Shown piece after piece: positions 1 through 6,763 of a DNA stretch of 36,679 bases. Each line of letters begins with the position of its first letter. The stretch's first letter is position 1. The notes below the pieces were generated by a model. The model was given only the letters and a program-made list of their open reading frames with translations, ran no database searches and was not told the DNA's origin. The translations under genes and the position numbers were made by a program. The DNA comes from Flavobacteriales bacterium UBA1937 (GTDB taxonomy: Bacteria; Bacteroidota; Bacteroidia; Flavobacteriales; Weeksellaceae), in assembly GCA_002337005.1 (NCBI GenBank), contig DDFD01000011.1, forward strand, positions 1-36,679, in the 5' to 3' direction.

Positions 1-10
1 ATATAATATG

Positions 11-40
11 AAAAGCTCTGATTTATTTCAGAGCTTTTTT
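11..40. terminator. Bidirectional intrinsic terminator
   Basis: The arms AAAAGCTCTGA and TCAGAGCTTTT flank a short AT loop and are bordered by A and T runs on both sides. The stem touches the stop codon of the minus-strand DtxR-family gene, so it most likely ends that transcript. It could also end a plus-strand transcript entering from outside the window. Confidence 0.75.
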
Positions 41-692
41 ATTTTTTGGTAACTAAAAGTTTTTCGCAGACCATTTTACTTAGAGATTCTTTTTTGTGAT
101 CAAAACTTATGGTAAAAGACCAGTCAAATTTTTCTATGGAAATAATTTCGATTTCTGTGCCTAGCGATAGGTCTCTTTGGTTAAGATAATTAAGAAAATC
201 ATCTGTAGAAACAGTTACAGAACTTAATATCACTTTTTCGCCAGTTTTACATTCGCTCAATTTATAATAATTTTGATTTATAATGTTACCATCTTTATCA
301 GGAATTGGCTCGCCGTGAGGATCTGTTTTCGGGTAATTCAGAATTTCATCCATTTTATCAAAAAAATCTTCGGATTGTATGTGTTCTAATTGTTCTGCTA
401 TTTCGTGCACGTTTTCCCAACCGAACCCCATTTTTTCTACCAAGAACATTTCTGTAAGACGATGTTTTCTCACAATTCTAGCGGCCTCTATAATTCCTAT
501 ATTAGTTACTTTTATTGGTTTATAGCTTTCATAAATTACCCAATTTTTTTGTGCAAATTTTTTCATCATACTATTTACAGAAGGCATTTTTATATTGAGA
601 AATTTGCTCAACTCATTTACTGTAACCTTGTGTTCGGTATCTGTTAAATGGAAAATGGCTTTTAGGTAATTTTCTTCGGTAAGGGAATTCAT
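39..692 (-). CDS. DtxR/MntR-family metal-dependent transcriptional repressor
   Basis: A cytoplasmic metal-sensing DNA-binding regulator of 217 aa, a normal length for the three-domain form of the family. Residues 1-65 form the winged helix-turn-helix. Residues 70-125 form the dimerisation and metal-binding domain, with candidate ligands H77, E81, H96, E100, E103 and H104. Residues about 147-217 look like the FeoA/SH3-like C-terminal domain. The position equivalent to Cys102 of DtxR is E100, as in manganese-sensing MntR. The position of MntR Asp8 is Asn and that of Glu11 is Lys, so the metal cannot be assigned from sequence. By family it would repress or activate metal transport genes when loaded with Mn(II) or Fe(II); no transporter is adjacent. 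A -7 box TAGATTTG (720-713) lies directly upstream, so it appears to be transcribed separately from the RNA candidate behind it. Confidence 0.88.
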   Translation of the reverse strand: MNSLTEENYLKAIFHLTDTEHKVTVNELSKFLNIKMPSVNSMMKKFAQKNWVIYESYKPIKVTNIGIIEAARIVRKHRLTEMFLVEKMGFGWENVHEIAEQLEHIQSEDFFDKMDEILNYPKTDPHGEPIPDKDGNIINQNYYKLSECKTGEKVILSSVTVSTDDFLNYLNQRDLSLGTEIEIISIEKFDWSFTISFDHKKESLSKMVCEKLLVTKK

Positions 693-712
693 AAGTTAGA
701 TGATTGTAAAGG

Positions 713-720
713 CAAATCTA
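713..720 (-). promoter_or_regulatory. -7 box of the DtxR-family gene
   Basis: On the minus strand this reads TAGATTTG, matching the Bacteroidota consensus TAnnTTTG, about 20 bases upstream of the start codon. No convincing -33 TTTG is seen, because the upstream sequence is the T tract of the preceding terminator. Confidence 0.5.
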
Positions 721-737
721 ACATTAATTTTTAACAT

Positions 738-866
738 AAAAAAACCTCCAATTTGCATTGGAGGTAAAAACTAATAACCATGAAAACTCAAATTAAACAT
801 GAGAATCGTTATTGATATTACAAATAACGTGCCAAAAAGAAAATGGCGTCTCGTTGAATAAGTTTC
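738..866 (-). ncRNA. Candidate free-standing small RNA (or tiny-peptide transcript)
   Basis: A minus-strand promoter (TTTG at 904-901, 21-base spacer, TACTTTTG at 879-872) predicts a start near 866. A perfect 9-bp terminator stem with a T tract ends the transcript near 738. The DtxR-family gene beyond it has its own -7 box, so this looks like an independent transcript of about 125 nt. Three further stem-loops can be drawn: GCCA/TGGC (831-847), CGTTATT/AATAACG (807-829) and CTCA/TGAG (787-803). An open frame of nine codons (800-771, MFNLSFHGY) ends just before the terminator, so a leader peptide is an alternative. I cannot assign it to a named RNA family; flavobacterial families such as Flavo-1 would be the first to compare. 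Confidence 0.5.
744..765 (-). terminator. Terminator of the candidate small RNA
   Basis: ACCTCCAAT and ATTGGAGGT form a perfect 9-bp stem with loop TTGC. On the minus strand the stem is followed by a run of seven T residues, so termination direction is minus. No protein gene reads into it on that strand. Confidence 0.8.
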
Positions 867-868
867 CG

Positions 869-904
869 TTGCAAAAGTACAAAAAAATATATTACATTTG
901 CAAA
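869..904. promoter_or_regulatory. Face-to-face overlapping promoters for ndk (+) and the small RNA (-)
   Basis: Plus strand: TTG (869-871), 21-base spacer, TACATTTG (893-900), leading into ndk. Minus strand: TTTG (904-901), 21-base spacer, TACTTTTG (879-872). Each -33 element abuts or overlaps the other promoter's -7 element. Both polymerases would therefore occupy the same DNA face to face and probably exclude each other. Confidence 0.6.
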
Positions 905-923
905 AAAATTTATAAAAAAAATT

Positions 924-1343
924 ATGTCAAGTAACATTACATTTACAATGATTAAACCAGATGCTGTTGCAGACGGTCACATTGGAGCGATTTTAGAAAT
1001 GATTTCGGGTGCAGGTTTTAAATTTAAAGCATTAAAATTAACTCAACTTACAGTAGCAGATGCTAAGAAATTCTATGAAATTCATGCAGAAAGACCATTC
1101 TATGGAGAATTGGTAGATTTTATGAGTTCTGGGCCTATTGTAGCTGCGGTTTTAGAAAAAGAAAATGCAGTAGAAGATTTTAGAAAATTAATTGGTGCTA
1201 CCAATCCTGCGGATGCAGCGGAAGGTACTATTAGAAAAAAATATGCAAGAAGCGTAGGAGAGAATGCAGTACACGGTTCTGATTCTGATGAAAATGCTCT
1301 TATAGAGGCTACTTTCCATTTTTCTGGAAGAGAGATTTTTTAA
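924..1343 (+). CDS. ndk: Nucleoside diphosphate kinase
   Basis: Transfers the gamma-phosphate from ATP to nucleoside diphosphates through a phosphohistidine intermediate, balancing cytoplasmic NTP and dNTP pools. The 139-aa protein has the usual bacterial length. It carries the N-terminal TMIKPDAV strand with K11 and the family signature NAVHGSDS containing the catalytic H117. The ATG is 24 bases downstream of the -7 box TACATTTG, a short leader. The gene stands alone, between a divergent RNA candidate and a shared terminator. Nothing is unusual in the protein. Confidence 0.97.
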   Translation: MSSNITFTMIKPDAVADGHIGAILEMISGAGFKFKALKLTQLTVADAKKFYEIHAERPFYGELVDFMSSGPIVAAVLEKENAVEDFRKLIGATNPADAAEGTIRKKYARSVGENAVHGSDSDENALIEATFHFSGREIF

Positions 1344-1366
1344 TCAATTTCCATTCATAAAATAAT

Positions 1367-1394
1367 AAAAGTTCGAGAATTTCTCGAACTTTTT
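1367..1394. terminator. Bidirectional terminator between ndk and the convergent small ORF
   Basis: AAAAGTTCGAGA and TCTCGAACTTTT form a perfect 12-bp stem with a 3-base loop. T runs lie on both strands, and the stem reaches the stop codon of the convergent 64-aa gene. It serves ndk from one side and the RDD-rpe operon from the other. Confidence 0.88.
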
Positions 1395-1587
1395 ATGTGA
1401 AAAAATTTCCAAATAATTCTAAGATTTGATTTAAAAAACTTTTTTTAACTACTTTATTTAAAGTGGATTCATCTTTTTTTATTGCTAGTTTTTTCAACTT
1501 TCGTGCTTCAGAAATACTTAATTTCATTGAAAAAATCATTACAATGAAAAAGGATAATACGAGCAAAGTAATTTCTATATTATACAT
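1393..1587 (-). CDS. Small single-pass membrane protein, unknown
   Basis: A 64-aa protein that I do not recognise. Residues about 5-23 (TLLVLSFFIVMIFSM) form one hydrophobic helix, followed by a lysine-rich stretch and a short hydrophobic C-terminus. A membrane anchor with a positively charged cytoplasmic tail is the simplest reading. It begins one base after the stop codon of rpe and ends inside the operon terminator, so it is probably translated from the RDD-rpe transcript. Position and composition favour a real gene, but no function can be given. Confidence 0.6.
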   Translation of the reverse strand: MYNIEITLLVLSFFIVMIFSMKLSISEARKLKKLAIKKDESTLNKVVKKSFLNQILELFGNFFT

Positions 1588-1588
1588 T

Positions 1589-2239
1589 TTAAACTTTCAA
1601 TAGCTCAATGGTTCTTTCAGGATTTTCACTTGCAAAAACTGCATTTCCTGCCACCAAAACATCTGCACCCACTGCAAAAAGTTTTGCAGCATTGTCTGTA
1701 TTTACGCCACCATCTATTTCGATAAGTGCAGTAGAATTATTTTCTAGAATTAATTCTTTGGTTTCTCTTATTTTTTTATAAGTATTTTCTATAAATTTTT
1801 GTCCACCAAAACCAGGATTTACACTCATTAATAAAACCAAATCTACTTCTGTAATAATATCTTCTAAAACCCAAACCGGAGTAGAAGGATTAAGAACTAC
1901 ACCTGCTTTTGCACCTTTTTCTTGAATGAAATTAATGGTTCTGTGAAGATGTGTACACGCTTCGTAATGTACAGAAACTAGGTCTGCGCCATAATTAATG
2001 AATTCTTCTACATATTTTTCTGGCTCTACAATCATAAGATGTACATCTACAAATTTTTTGGCGTGTTCTTGCACCGTTTTCATCACAGGAAAACCGAACG
2101 AAATATTGGGTACAAATCTGCCATCCATTACATCTACGTGTAACCAATCTGCCGAAGAATGGTTAACCATTTCTATATCACGTTGTAAGTTGCCAAAATC
2201 AGCAGCTAATAGAGAAGGAGCTATAAGTTTTGTTTTCAT
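1589..2239 (-). CDS. rpe: Ribulose-phosphate 3-epimerase
   Basis: Interconverts D-ribulose 5-phosphate and D-xylulose 5-phosphate in the pentose phosphate pathway. The 216-aa TIM barrel shows the family motifs in order: N-terminal IAPSLLAADF, metal and catalytic LHVDVMDG with the first catalytic Asp, HLMI, the phosphate-loop motif SVNPGFGGQ, and EIDGGV with the second catalytic Asp. Its ATG overlaps the stop of the upstream RDD gene by four bases (ATGA), which indicates translational coupling. Length and motifs are standard. Confidence 0.97.
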   Translation of the reverse strand: MKTKLIAPSLLAADFGNLQRDIEMVNHSSADWLHVDVMDGRFVPNISFGFPVMKTVQEHAKKFVDVHLMIVEPEKYVEEFINYGADLVSVHYEACTHLHRTINFIQEKGAKAGVVLNPSTPVWVLEDIITEVDLVLLMSVNPGFGGQKFIENTYKKIRETKELILENNSTALIEIDGGVNTDNAAKLFAVGADVLVAGNAVFASENPERTIELLKV

Positions 2240-2652
2240 TTTATTTTTTTACTTTCTATAATTGTTGTTTTTGCAAATAGATCTCCAATTCTTTGTCCTC
2301 TTTCAGAATTTTTAATATTAATATATGCTGGTAATCCGAAAAAAGAAAAATCTAAAAAATCTAGTACATGTCTTTTGAAAGAATGTTTAATCTCAATTTC
2401 CTTATTGTCAATTTGAATCACTTTTAAATCTAATAAATAATGCCCTAAAGTTGCTTTTAATATAGATTCGATAATGATAAAATATATTATCCAAAACACA
2501 AAAATAGGCAAAGCTATTAGACTTGAAACAGAGTAAGTATTTTGATTACCTCGATCCCCGAAATATATGAGATAAAAAAGACAAAAGGTAAAATATATTA
2601 AATAATCTAATATAAAAGCGAAAATTCTTTTTCTTAAAATTTTTGATTTCAT
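2236..2652 (-). CDS. RDD-family integral membrane protein
   Basis: A 138-aa protein with three likely membrane helices (about 10-30, 42-63 and a weaker one near 100-110). It carries the RDD-type signature: an N-terminal RIFAFILDY segment with the characteristic Arg and Asp, and a basic C-terminal segment containing RGQRIGDLFAKT. The biochemical role of most RDD proteins is unknown; some have been linked to transport or salt tolerance. The gene is first in the operon with rpe and the 64-aa protein. A link to sugar metabolism cannot be inferred from this alone. Confidence 0.82.
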   Translation of the reverse strand: MKSKILRKRIFAFILDYLIYFTFCLFYLIYFGDRGNQNTYSVSSLIALPIFVFWIIYFIIIESILKATLGHYLLDLKVIQIDNKEIEIKHSFKRHVLDFLDFSFFGLPAYINIKNSERGQRIGDLFAKTTIIESKKIK

Positions 2653-2680
2653 CCGTTAAGAAATTGATTCTTTTTTAAAC

Positions 2681-2714
2681 AAAAAAAGTGACGAAAATGT
2701 TTCGCCACTTTTTT
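2681..2714 (-). terminator. rpoD terminator
   Basis: AAAAAGTGGCGAAA and TTTCGTCACTTTTT (minus-strand reading) form a 14-bp stem around a 3-base loop with a T tract. On the minus strand the single irregular pair is G-U, whereas on the plus strand it would be an A/C mismatch. This indicates selection for the minus-strand transcript of the sigma factor gene. Confidence 0.85.
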
Positions 2715-2747
2715 CTTTACGCCAGTAGCAAAAAGCTATCAGCTAAA

Positions 2748-3614
2748 TTATTTACCAAGGTAAGATTTTAAGATTTTGCTTCTAGAGTTGTGTTTCAATC
2801 TCTTGATTGCTTTTTCTTTAATTTGTCTTACTCTTTCTCTGGTTAAATCAAATGTTTCGCCTATTTCTTCTAAAGTCATAGGATGTTTTCCGTTTAATCC
2901 GAAATATAATCTTACCAAATCTGCTTCTCTTGGTGTAAGCGTTTGTAATGCTCTTTCAATCTCAATTTGAAGAGATTCTAGCATCAAATCTTTATCAGGA
3001 CTTGGTGATTCTCCAGAACGTAAAACATCATACAAGTTAGAATCTTCTCCTTCTACTAATGGTGCGTCCATAGAAAGGTGACGCCCAGAGTTTTTCATAG
3101 ATTCTTTAATGTCTTCTTCACTCATATCTAGAACTTCTGCCAATTCTTCTGGTGAAGGTGGTCTCTCGTTTTCTTGTTCTAGGTGTGCGTAAGCTTTGTT
3201 GATTTTGTTAATAGAACCAATCTTGTTCAGTGGTAATCTTACAATCCTAGATTGCTCTGCTAGAGCTTGTAAAATAGATTGTCTAATCCACCAAACTGCG
3301 TAAGAAATAAATTTGAAACCTCTGGTTTCGTCATATCTTTTAGCAGCTTTCATTAGTCCTAAATTTCCTTCATTAATTAAATCTGGAAGAGATAAACCTT
3401 GATTTTGGTATTGCTTAGAAACAGACACCACGAAACGTAAATTAGCTTTAATTAATTTCTCCAAAGCAGCTCTATCACCCGCTCTAATGCGCTGTGCTAA
3501 ATCTACTTCTTCATCCGCCGTGATGAGTTCTACCTTACCAATTTCTTGTAAGTACTTGTCTAGAGAAGCGGTTTCTCTATTGGTAACTTGTTTTGTAATT
3601 TTAAGCTGTCTCAT
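2748..3614 (-). CDS. rpoD: Primary RNA polymerase sigma factor (RpoD/SigA), Bacteroidota type
   Basis: Directs core RNA polymerase to housekeeping promoters. At 288 aa it is the short Bacteroidota form without region 1.1. Region 1.2 starts near residue 17 (SLDKYLQEIG). Region 2 covers about 50-120, with core-binding LINEGNLGLMKAA and melting/-10 recognition FISYAVWWIRQSI. Region 3 follows at about 130-200, and region 4 at about 215-280 with the helix-turn-helix LEEIGETFDLTRERVRQIK. Members of this group recognise TTTG-N19-21-TAnnTTTG, and boxes of that form occur in front of many genes here. It is monocistronic. Confidence 0.96.
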   Translation of the reverse strand: MRQLKITKQVTNRETASLDKYLQEIGKVELITADEEVDLAQRIRAGDRAALEKLIKANLRFVVSVSKQYQNQGLSLPDLINEGNLGLMKAAKRYDETRGFKFISYAVWWIRQSILQALAEQSRIVRLPLNKIGSINKINKAYAHLEQENERPPSPEELAEVLDMSEEDIKESMKNSGRHLSMDAPLVEGEDSNLYDVLRSGESPSPDKDLMLESLQIEIERALQTLTPREADLVRLYFGLNGKHPMTLEEIGETFDLTRERVRQIKEKAIKRLKHNSRSKILKSYLGK

Positions 3615-3723
3615 ATTCTAATCTAACTCCTAAATAAGAGTTCTATTATATTATACGATAATTTCTATAAAAAGGTTACACATTATTTAAAATTTCTATA
3701 ATATTTTTTCTAATAATATTCAA

Positions 3724-3731
3724 TATCTTTG
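3724..3731 (+). promoter_or_regulatory. -7 box of the TlpA-like operon
   Basis: TATCTTTG matches TAnnTTTG and lies 17 bases upstream of the first ATG of the four-gene operon. The -33 region is T-rich without a clean TTTG. Confidence 0.5.
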
Positions 3732-3748
3732 TTTAAAAGAAAAATTAA

Positions 3749-5056
3749 ATGAAGAAAATCTTATTTTTATTTACAATTTTTACCTCTGTTTTCTTATTCT
3801 CACAAAAGCCTGCTGCTAAAATTGTACCGTCTGGCAAGTCTGATGGTTATATAATTAATATAAAAACCGAAAATTTAGCTGGAAAAATCATTAAACTTTC
3901 TATCTATAGCGGAAACTACAAACAATCTTATAAAATAGATAGTATGAAAGTTAAAACCAATGTAGAAACCGTCTCATTTAAACAAAAGCAAAGAATAATA
4001 CCTGTAATATATCAAATAGCCATTTCTGGGAAACCTACAAAATCTGATATTTTAGTAAGCAATGGTAGTGTACTAAATTTTGTTTTAAATGGAGATAATG
4101 CCAGTGAATTAACCACCAATGATGTACTTAATAAATCATTTATTGAGTATCAAAAAATGCCGATATCTGAGCAAAAAAATATTGCTTTAAAAGCACTTCA
4201 GGCTAAATTTCCACAAAACAATACACTCAAAATATTTACCCTTTTTGAGCTTAGAAAATCCCTTAAAAAAACGAAAGATGAAGATGGTGTAGCTTTCAGA
4301 AAAAGCCTTTTAAAAGGAATAGACCTAAATGACAAAGCTGTTCAGTTAATGCCCAATGCTTATGCCTTTCTTAATAATTTCTTCAGTGCAATGCCCATTG
4401 ATAATGAAAATTATAAATCTGGAGTAGATATATTATTAGCCAATCAAAATTGTAATAACAATAATTTCAAATTCTATGTAGATTGGATTTTTAAAAATTT
4501 AGAGCTTCACCAAACGCAAAATATAAATGATGCTGCGCAATATGTTTTTAATCAATATATAAATAACAAAACATGTATTGATAAGCAAAAAACATTTTAT
4601 GATGCTACTTTCAAGAAGTTATCTTCTTTTACTAAATTGCCTGTTGGTACAGTTTTGCCAGAGTTTGAGATGAAAAAAATGAGCGGAGATGCCTATCGCT
4701 TTTCAGATTTTAAGAAAGAGAAAGTAAATATTGTGATGTTTTATGATCCACTTTGTGAGCATTGCCAAACCGAAGTTCCTAAAATTACCAAAGAAATAGA
4801 AGAACTAGAGAAAGAAACCAACCAAAAAGTAGGAAAATTGGCTGTTTTAAACGGAAACTCTTCTCTTTGGAAAGATTTTGTGGATAAAAACAATTTAAAA
4901 GATTGGGAAAATGTAACTTACAAAGATGGTGATACCAAAACACAAGAAAACCTGGATGCTTTTTCTAATCCTAAATTCTACATTCTGGATAAGAATGGTA
5001 AAATCATCTTAAAAACTTATGGCTATTCTTTTGTTAGAAGCCAACTGTTGAAATAA
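3749..5056 (+). CDS. TlpA-family thioredoxin-like disulfide reductase, exported
   Basis: A periplasmic thiol-disulfide oxidoreductase by family. An N-terminal signal peptide (about 1-19) is followed by residues 30-115, which resemble the DUF4369-like beta domain common in Bacteroidota TlpA proteins. Then comes a helical linker to about 295 and a C-terminal thioredoxin/AhpC fold (about 298-435). The redox motif is C336-E-H-C339 (DPLCEHCQTEVP), and a cis-Pro is present in SNPKFYILD. The CEHC pair is atypical but redox-plausible. The gene is first in an operon with threonine aldolase (15-base gap). The natural substrate is unknown; reduction of envelope proteins or of cytochrome c cysteines are family precedents. 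Confidence 0.85.
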   Translation: MKKILFLFTIFTSVFLFSQKPAAKIVPSGKSDGYIINIKTENLAGKIIKLSIYSGNYKQSYKIDSMKVKTNVETVSFKQKQRIIPVIYQIAISGKPTKSDILVSNGSVLNFVLNGDNASELTTNDVLNKSFIEYQKMPISEQKNIALKALQAKFPQNNTLKIFTLFELRKSLKKTKDEDGVAFRKSLLKGIDLNDKAVQLMPNAYAFLNNFFSAMPIDNENYKSGVDILLANQNCNNNNFKFYVDWIFKNLELHQTQNINDAAQYVFNQYINNKTCIDKQKTFYDATFKKLSSFTKLPVGTVLPEFEMKKMSGDAYRFSDFKKEKVNIVMFYDPLCEHCQTEVPKITKEIEELEKETNQKVGKLAVLNGNSSLWKDFVDKNNLKDWENVTYKDGDTKTQENLDAFSNPKFYILDKNGKIILKTYGYSFVRSQLLK

Positions 5057-5071
5057 ATTTTAAAAATAATA

Positions 5072-6103
5072 ATGAAATTTTCTTTTAAAAATGACTATTC
5101 CGAAGGTTGCCATCCCAAAATTTTGGAGGCACTTTCTCAATATAATTTAGACCAACAAAACGGTTACGGCCTAGATATTTACTCAGAAAATGTAGCAAAT
5201 ATCATCAGAAAAAAATCAAAATCTCCTCAGTCTAGAGTTCATTTGGTAAGCGGTGGAACGCAAGCTAATTTAATTGTAATTTCTAGTATTTTAAGACCAC
5301 ACGAAAGTGTAGTTTCTGCCCATACTGGTCATATTTTTACCAATGAAACAGGTGCAATAGAAGCTACAGGTCATAAAGTGCACGGTGTAGAAACCAAAGA
5401 TGGAAAATTAAGACCAGAAGATATTCGGAATGTGCTAGATATTCATACCAATGTTCCGCATCAGGTAAAGCAGAAGTTGGTTTATATTTCTAATTCTACT
5501 GAAGTTGGAACCATTTACACAAAGAAAGAATTAGAAAATCTTTCGGAATTTTGTAAAAAAAAGAACCTATATCTTTTTATGGATGGTGCTAGATTAGGAC
5601 ACGCTCTTACTGCTAAAAGCAACGATGTAACTTGGGAAGATGTAGCTAGATTAACAGATGTTTATTATCTAGGAGGAACCAAAAACGGAGCTTTAATTGG
5701 GGAAGCCATTGTCATCAATAATGAAAATTTACAAGAAGAATTCGGGTTTCATTTGAAGCAAAAAGGAGCAATGTTGGCCAAAGGTAGATTACTTGGAATT
5801 CAGTTTCAGGAACTTTTAAAAGACGATTTGTATTGGGAATTGGCAGCACATGCCAATCTACAAGCCCAAAAAATAAAAGAAGCTTTCCAAGAAATTGGTA
5901 CAGATTTTTTAGCCGAGACAGATACCAATCAGATTTTCCCGATTTTAGAAAATTCTAAAATTGAGAAACTTTCAGAACAATTTGATTTTTATGTTTGGAA
6001 AAAAATTGATTCAGAGAAATCTGCTATCAGAATTATCACTTCTTGGGCTACTTATGATGCTGTGGTAGATAATTTCTGTAATGAAATAATTAAATTGAAA
6101 TAG
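5072..6103 (+). CDS. Low-specificity L-threonine aldolase-type PLP enzyme (beta-eliminating lyase family)
   Basis: A cytoplasmic PLP enzyme of fold type I, probably cleaving L-threonine or allo-threonine to glycine and acetaldehyde. The 343-aa chain shows FKNDYSEGCHPKIL at the N-terminus and the cofactor-phosphate region SGGTQAN (60-65). MDGARLG places D171 against the pyridine nitrogen, and GGTKNGA carries the Schiff-base K204. The length matches threonine aldolases. The neighbours are exported proteins with no obvious metabolic link. Related beta-eliminating lyases share the fold, so the exact substrate is inferred. Confidence 0.88.
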   Translation: MKFSFKNDYSEGCHPKILEALSQYNLDQQNGYGLDIYSENVANIIRKKSKSPQSRVHLVSGGTQANLIVISSILRPHESVVSAHTGHIFTNETGAIEATGHKVHGVETKDGKLRPEDIRNVLDIHTNVPHQVKQKLVYISNSTEVGTIYTKKELENLSEFCKKKNLYLFMDGARLGHALTAKSNDVTWEDVARLTDVYYLGGTKNGALIGEAIVINNENLQEEFGFHLKQKGAMLAKGRLLGIQFQELLKDDLYWELAAHANLQAQKIKEAFQEIGTDFLAETDTNQIFPILENSKIEKLSEQFDFYVWKKIDSEKSAIRIITSWATYDAVVDNFCNEIIKLK

Positions 6104-6105
6104 TA

Positions 6106-6762
6106 ATGAAAAAAATTATTATTGCTTTTATTCTTTTTTTTCAAGGGTTTTGTTCTGCTCAAACCAATATGCAAATAGATTCTTTAGCTGCTGAATTTTG
6201 TAAAGAATTAAAAAATGTTAATACCATGAATCAAATTGAGCGCTATGATTTTACAATGAAAAAAATAGAAGAACTAGAAAAGAATAATATAAAATTGGAT
6301 AAAGATTCTTATGAAAAAATCTATTATCGGTTTTACTTGAATTGTCCTAAACTTGCAGAATTGCTGCAAGATAATGCTAAAAAAACTAAATCTAGTTTAG
6401 GTGAAATTATTCCAAAAGTAGCTTATAAGCTTTCTAAAAAAAAATGCGACGATATTATTAAAAATAATGATAAGTTTTTCTACATTCAAATTAATAATAA
6501 TGACAAAGTAGAAATTTACAAATATGATAATATCTGGACAGAATTTTACAAACAAGGTAGCTCTCAATTATTTTTTGAATATGATACTTGTAAAATAAAA
6601 TTAACTTTTAACGAAACCTCTAACAAAAACAGAAAAAACGCGTTTTTTAAAGGTGATGTTTTTTATTATCATCTGATGGATGAAAGAAAAGATTATTATA
6701 TTTTCGCAATCGAGAATCCTAAAAATAAAGAAATTTATCAAATCAAATTTTATAAAAATTAA
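6106..6762 (+). CDS. Secreted protein of unknown function
   Basis: I do not recognise this 218-aa protein. A signal peptide (about 1-19, ending FCSAQ) is followed by a lysine-rich helical segment (about 25-110) containing two Cys, then a beta-rich C-terminal half (about 120-218) rich in Lys, Asp, Tyr and Phe. It starts 2 bases after the threonine aldolase stop and ends 1 base before the start of the M28 peptidase gene, so it is co-transcribed and probably co-translated with them. The mature protein should be periplasmic. Confidence 0.75.
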   Translation: MKKIIIAFILFFQGFCSAQTNMQIDSLAAEFCKELKNVNTMNQIERYDFTMKKIEELEKNNIKLDKDSYEKIYYRFYLNCPKLAELLQDNAKKTKSSLGEIIPKVAYKLSKKKCDDIIKNNDKFFYIQINNNDKVEIYKYDNIWTEFYKQGSSQLFFEYDTCKIKLTFNETSNKNRKNAFFKGDVFYYHLMDERKDYYIFAIENPKNKEIYQIKFYKN

Positions 6763-6763
6763 A

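Noticed and set aside
780..815. Plus-strand 11-codon frame MKTQIKHENRY in the ndk upstream region
   Set aside because: It has no plus-strand promoter and lies upstream of the ndk promoter. The strong promoter and terminator here are on the opposite strand. It could still be revisited if a plus-strand transcript is found.
1998..2261. Plus-strand open frame antisense to rpe
   Set aside because: rpe is unambiguous in this region, and the antisense frame has no recognisable features.
6680..6763. Upstream ATG for the M28 peptidase
   Set aside because: It would overlap the preceding gene by 83 bases and place a basic stretch in front of an otherwise perfect signal peptide beginning at 6764.
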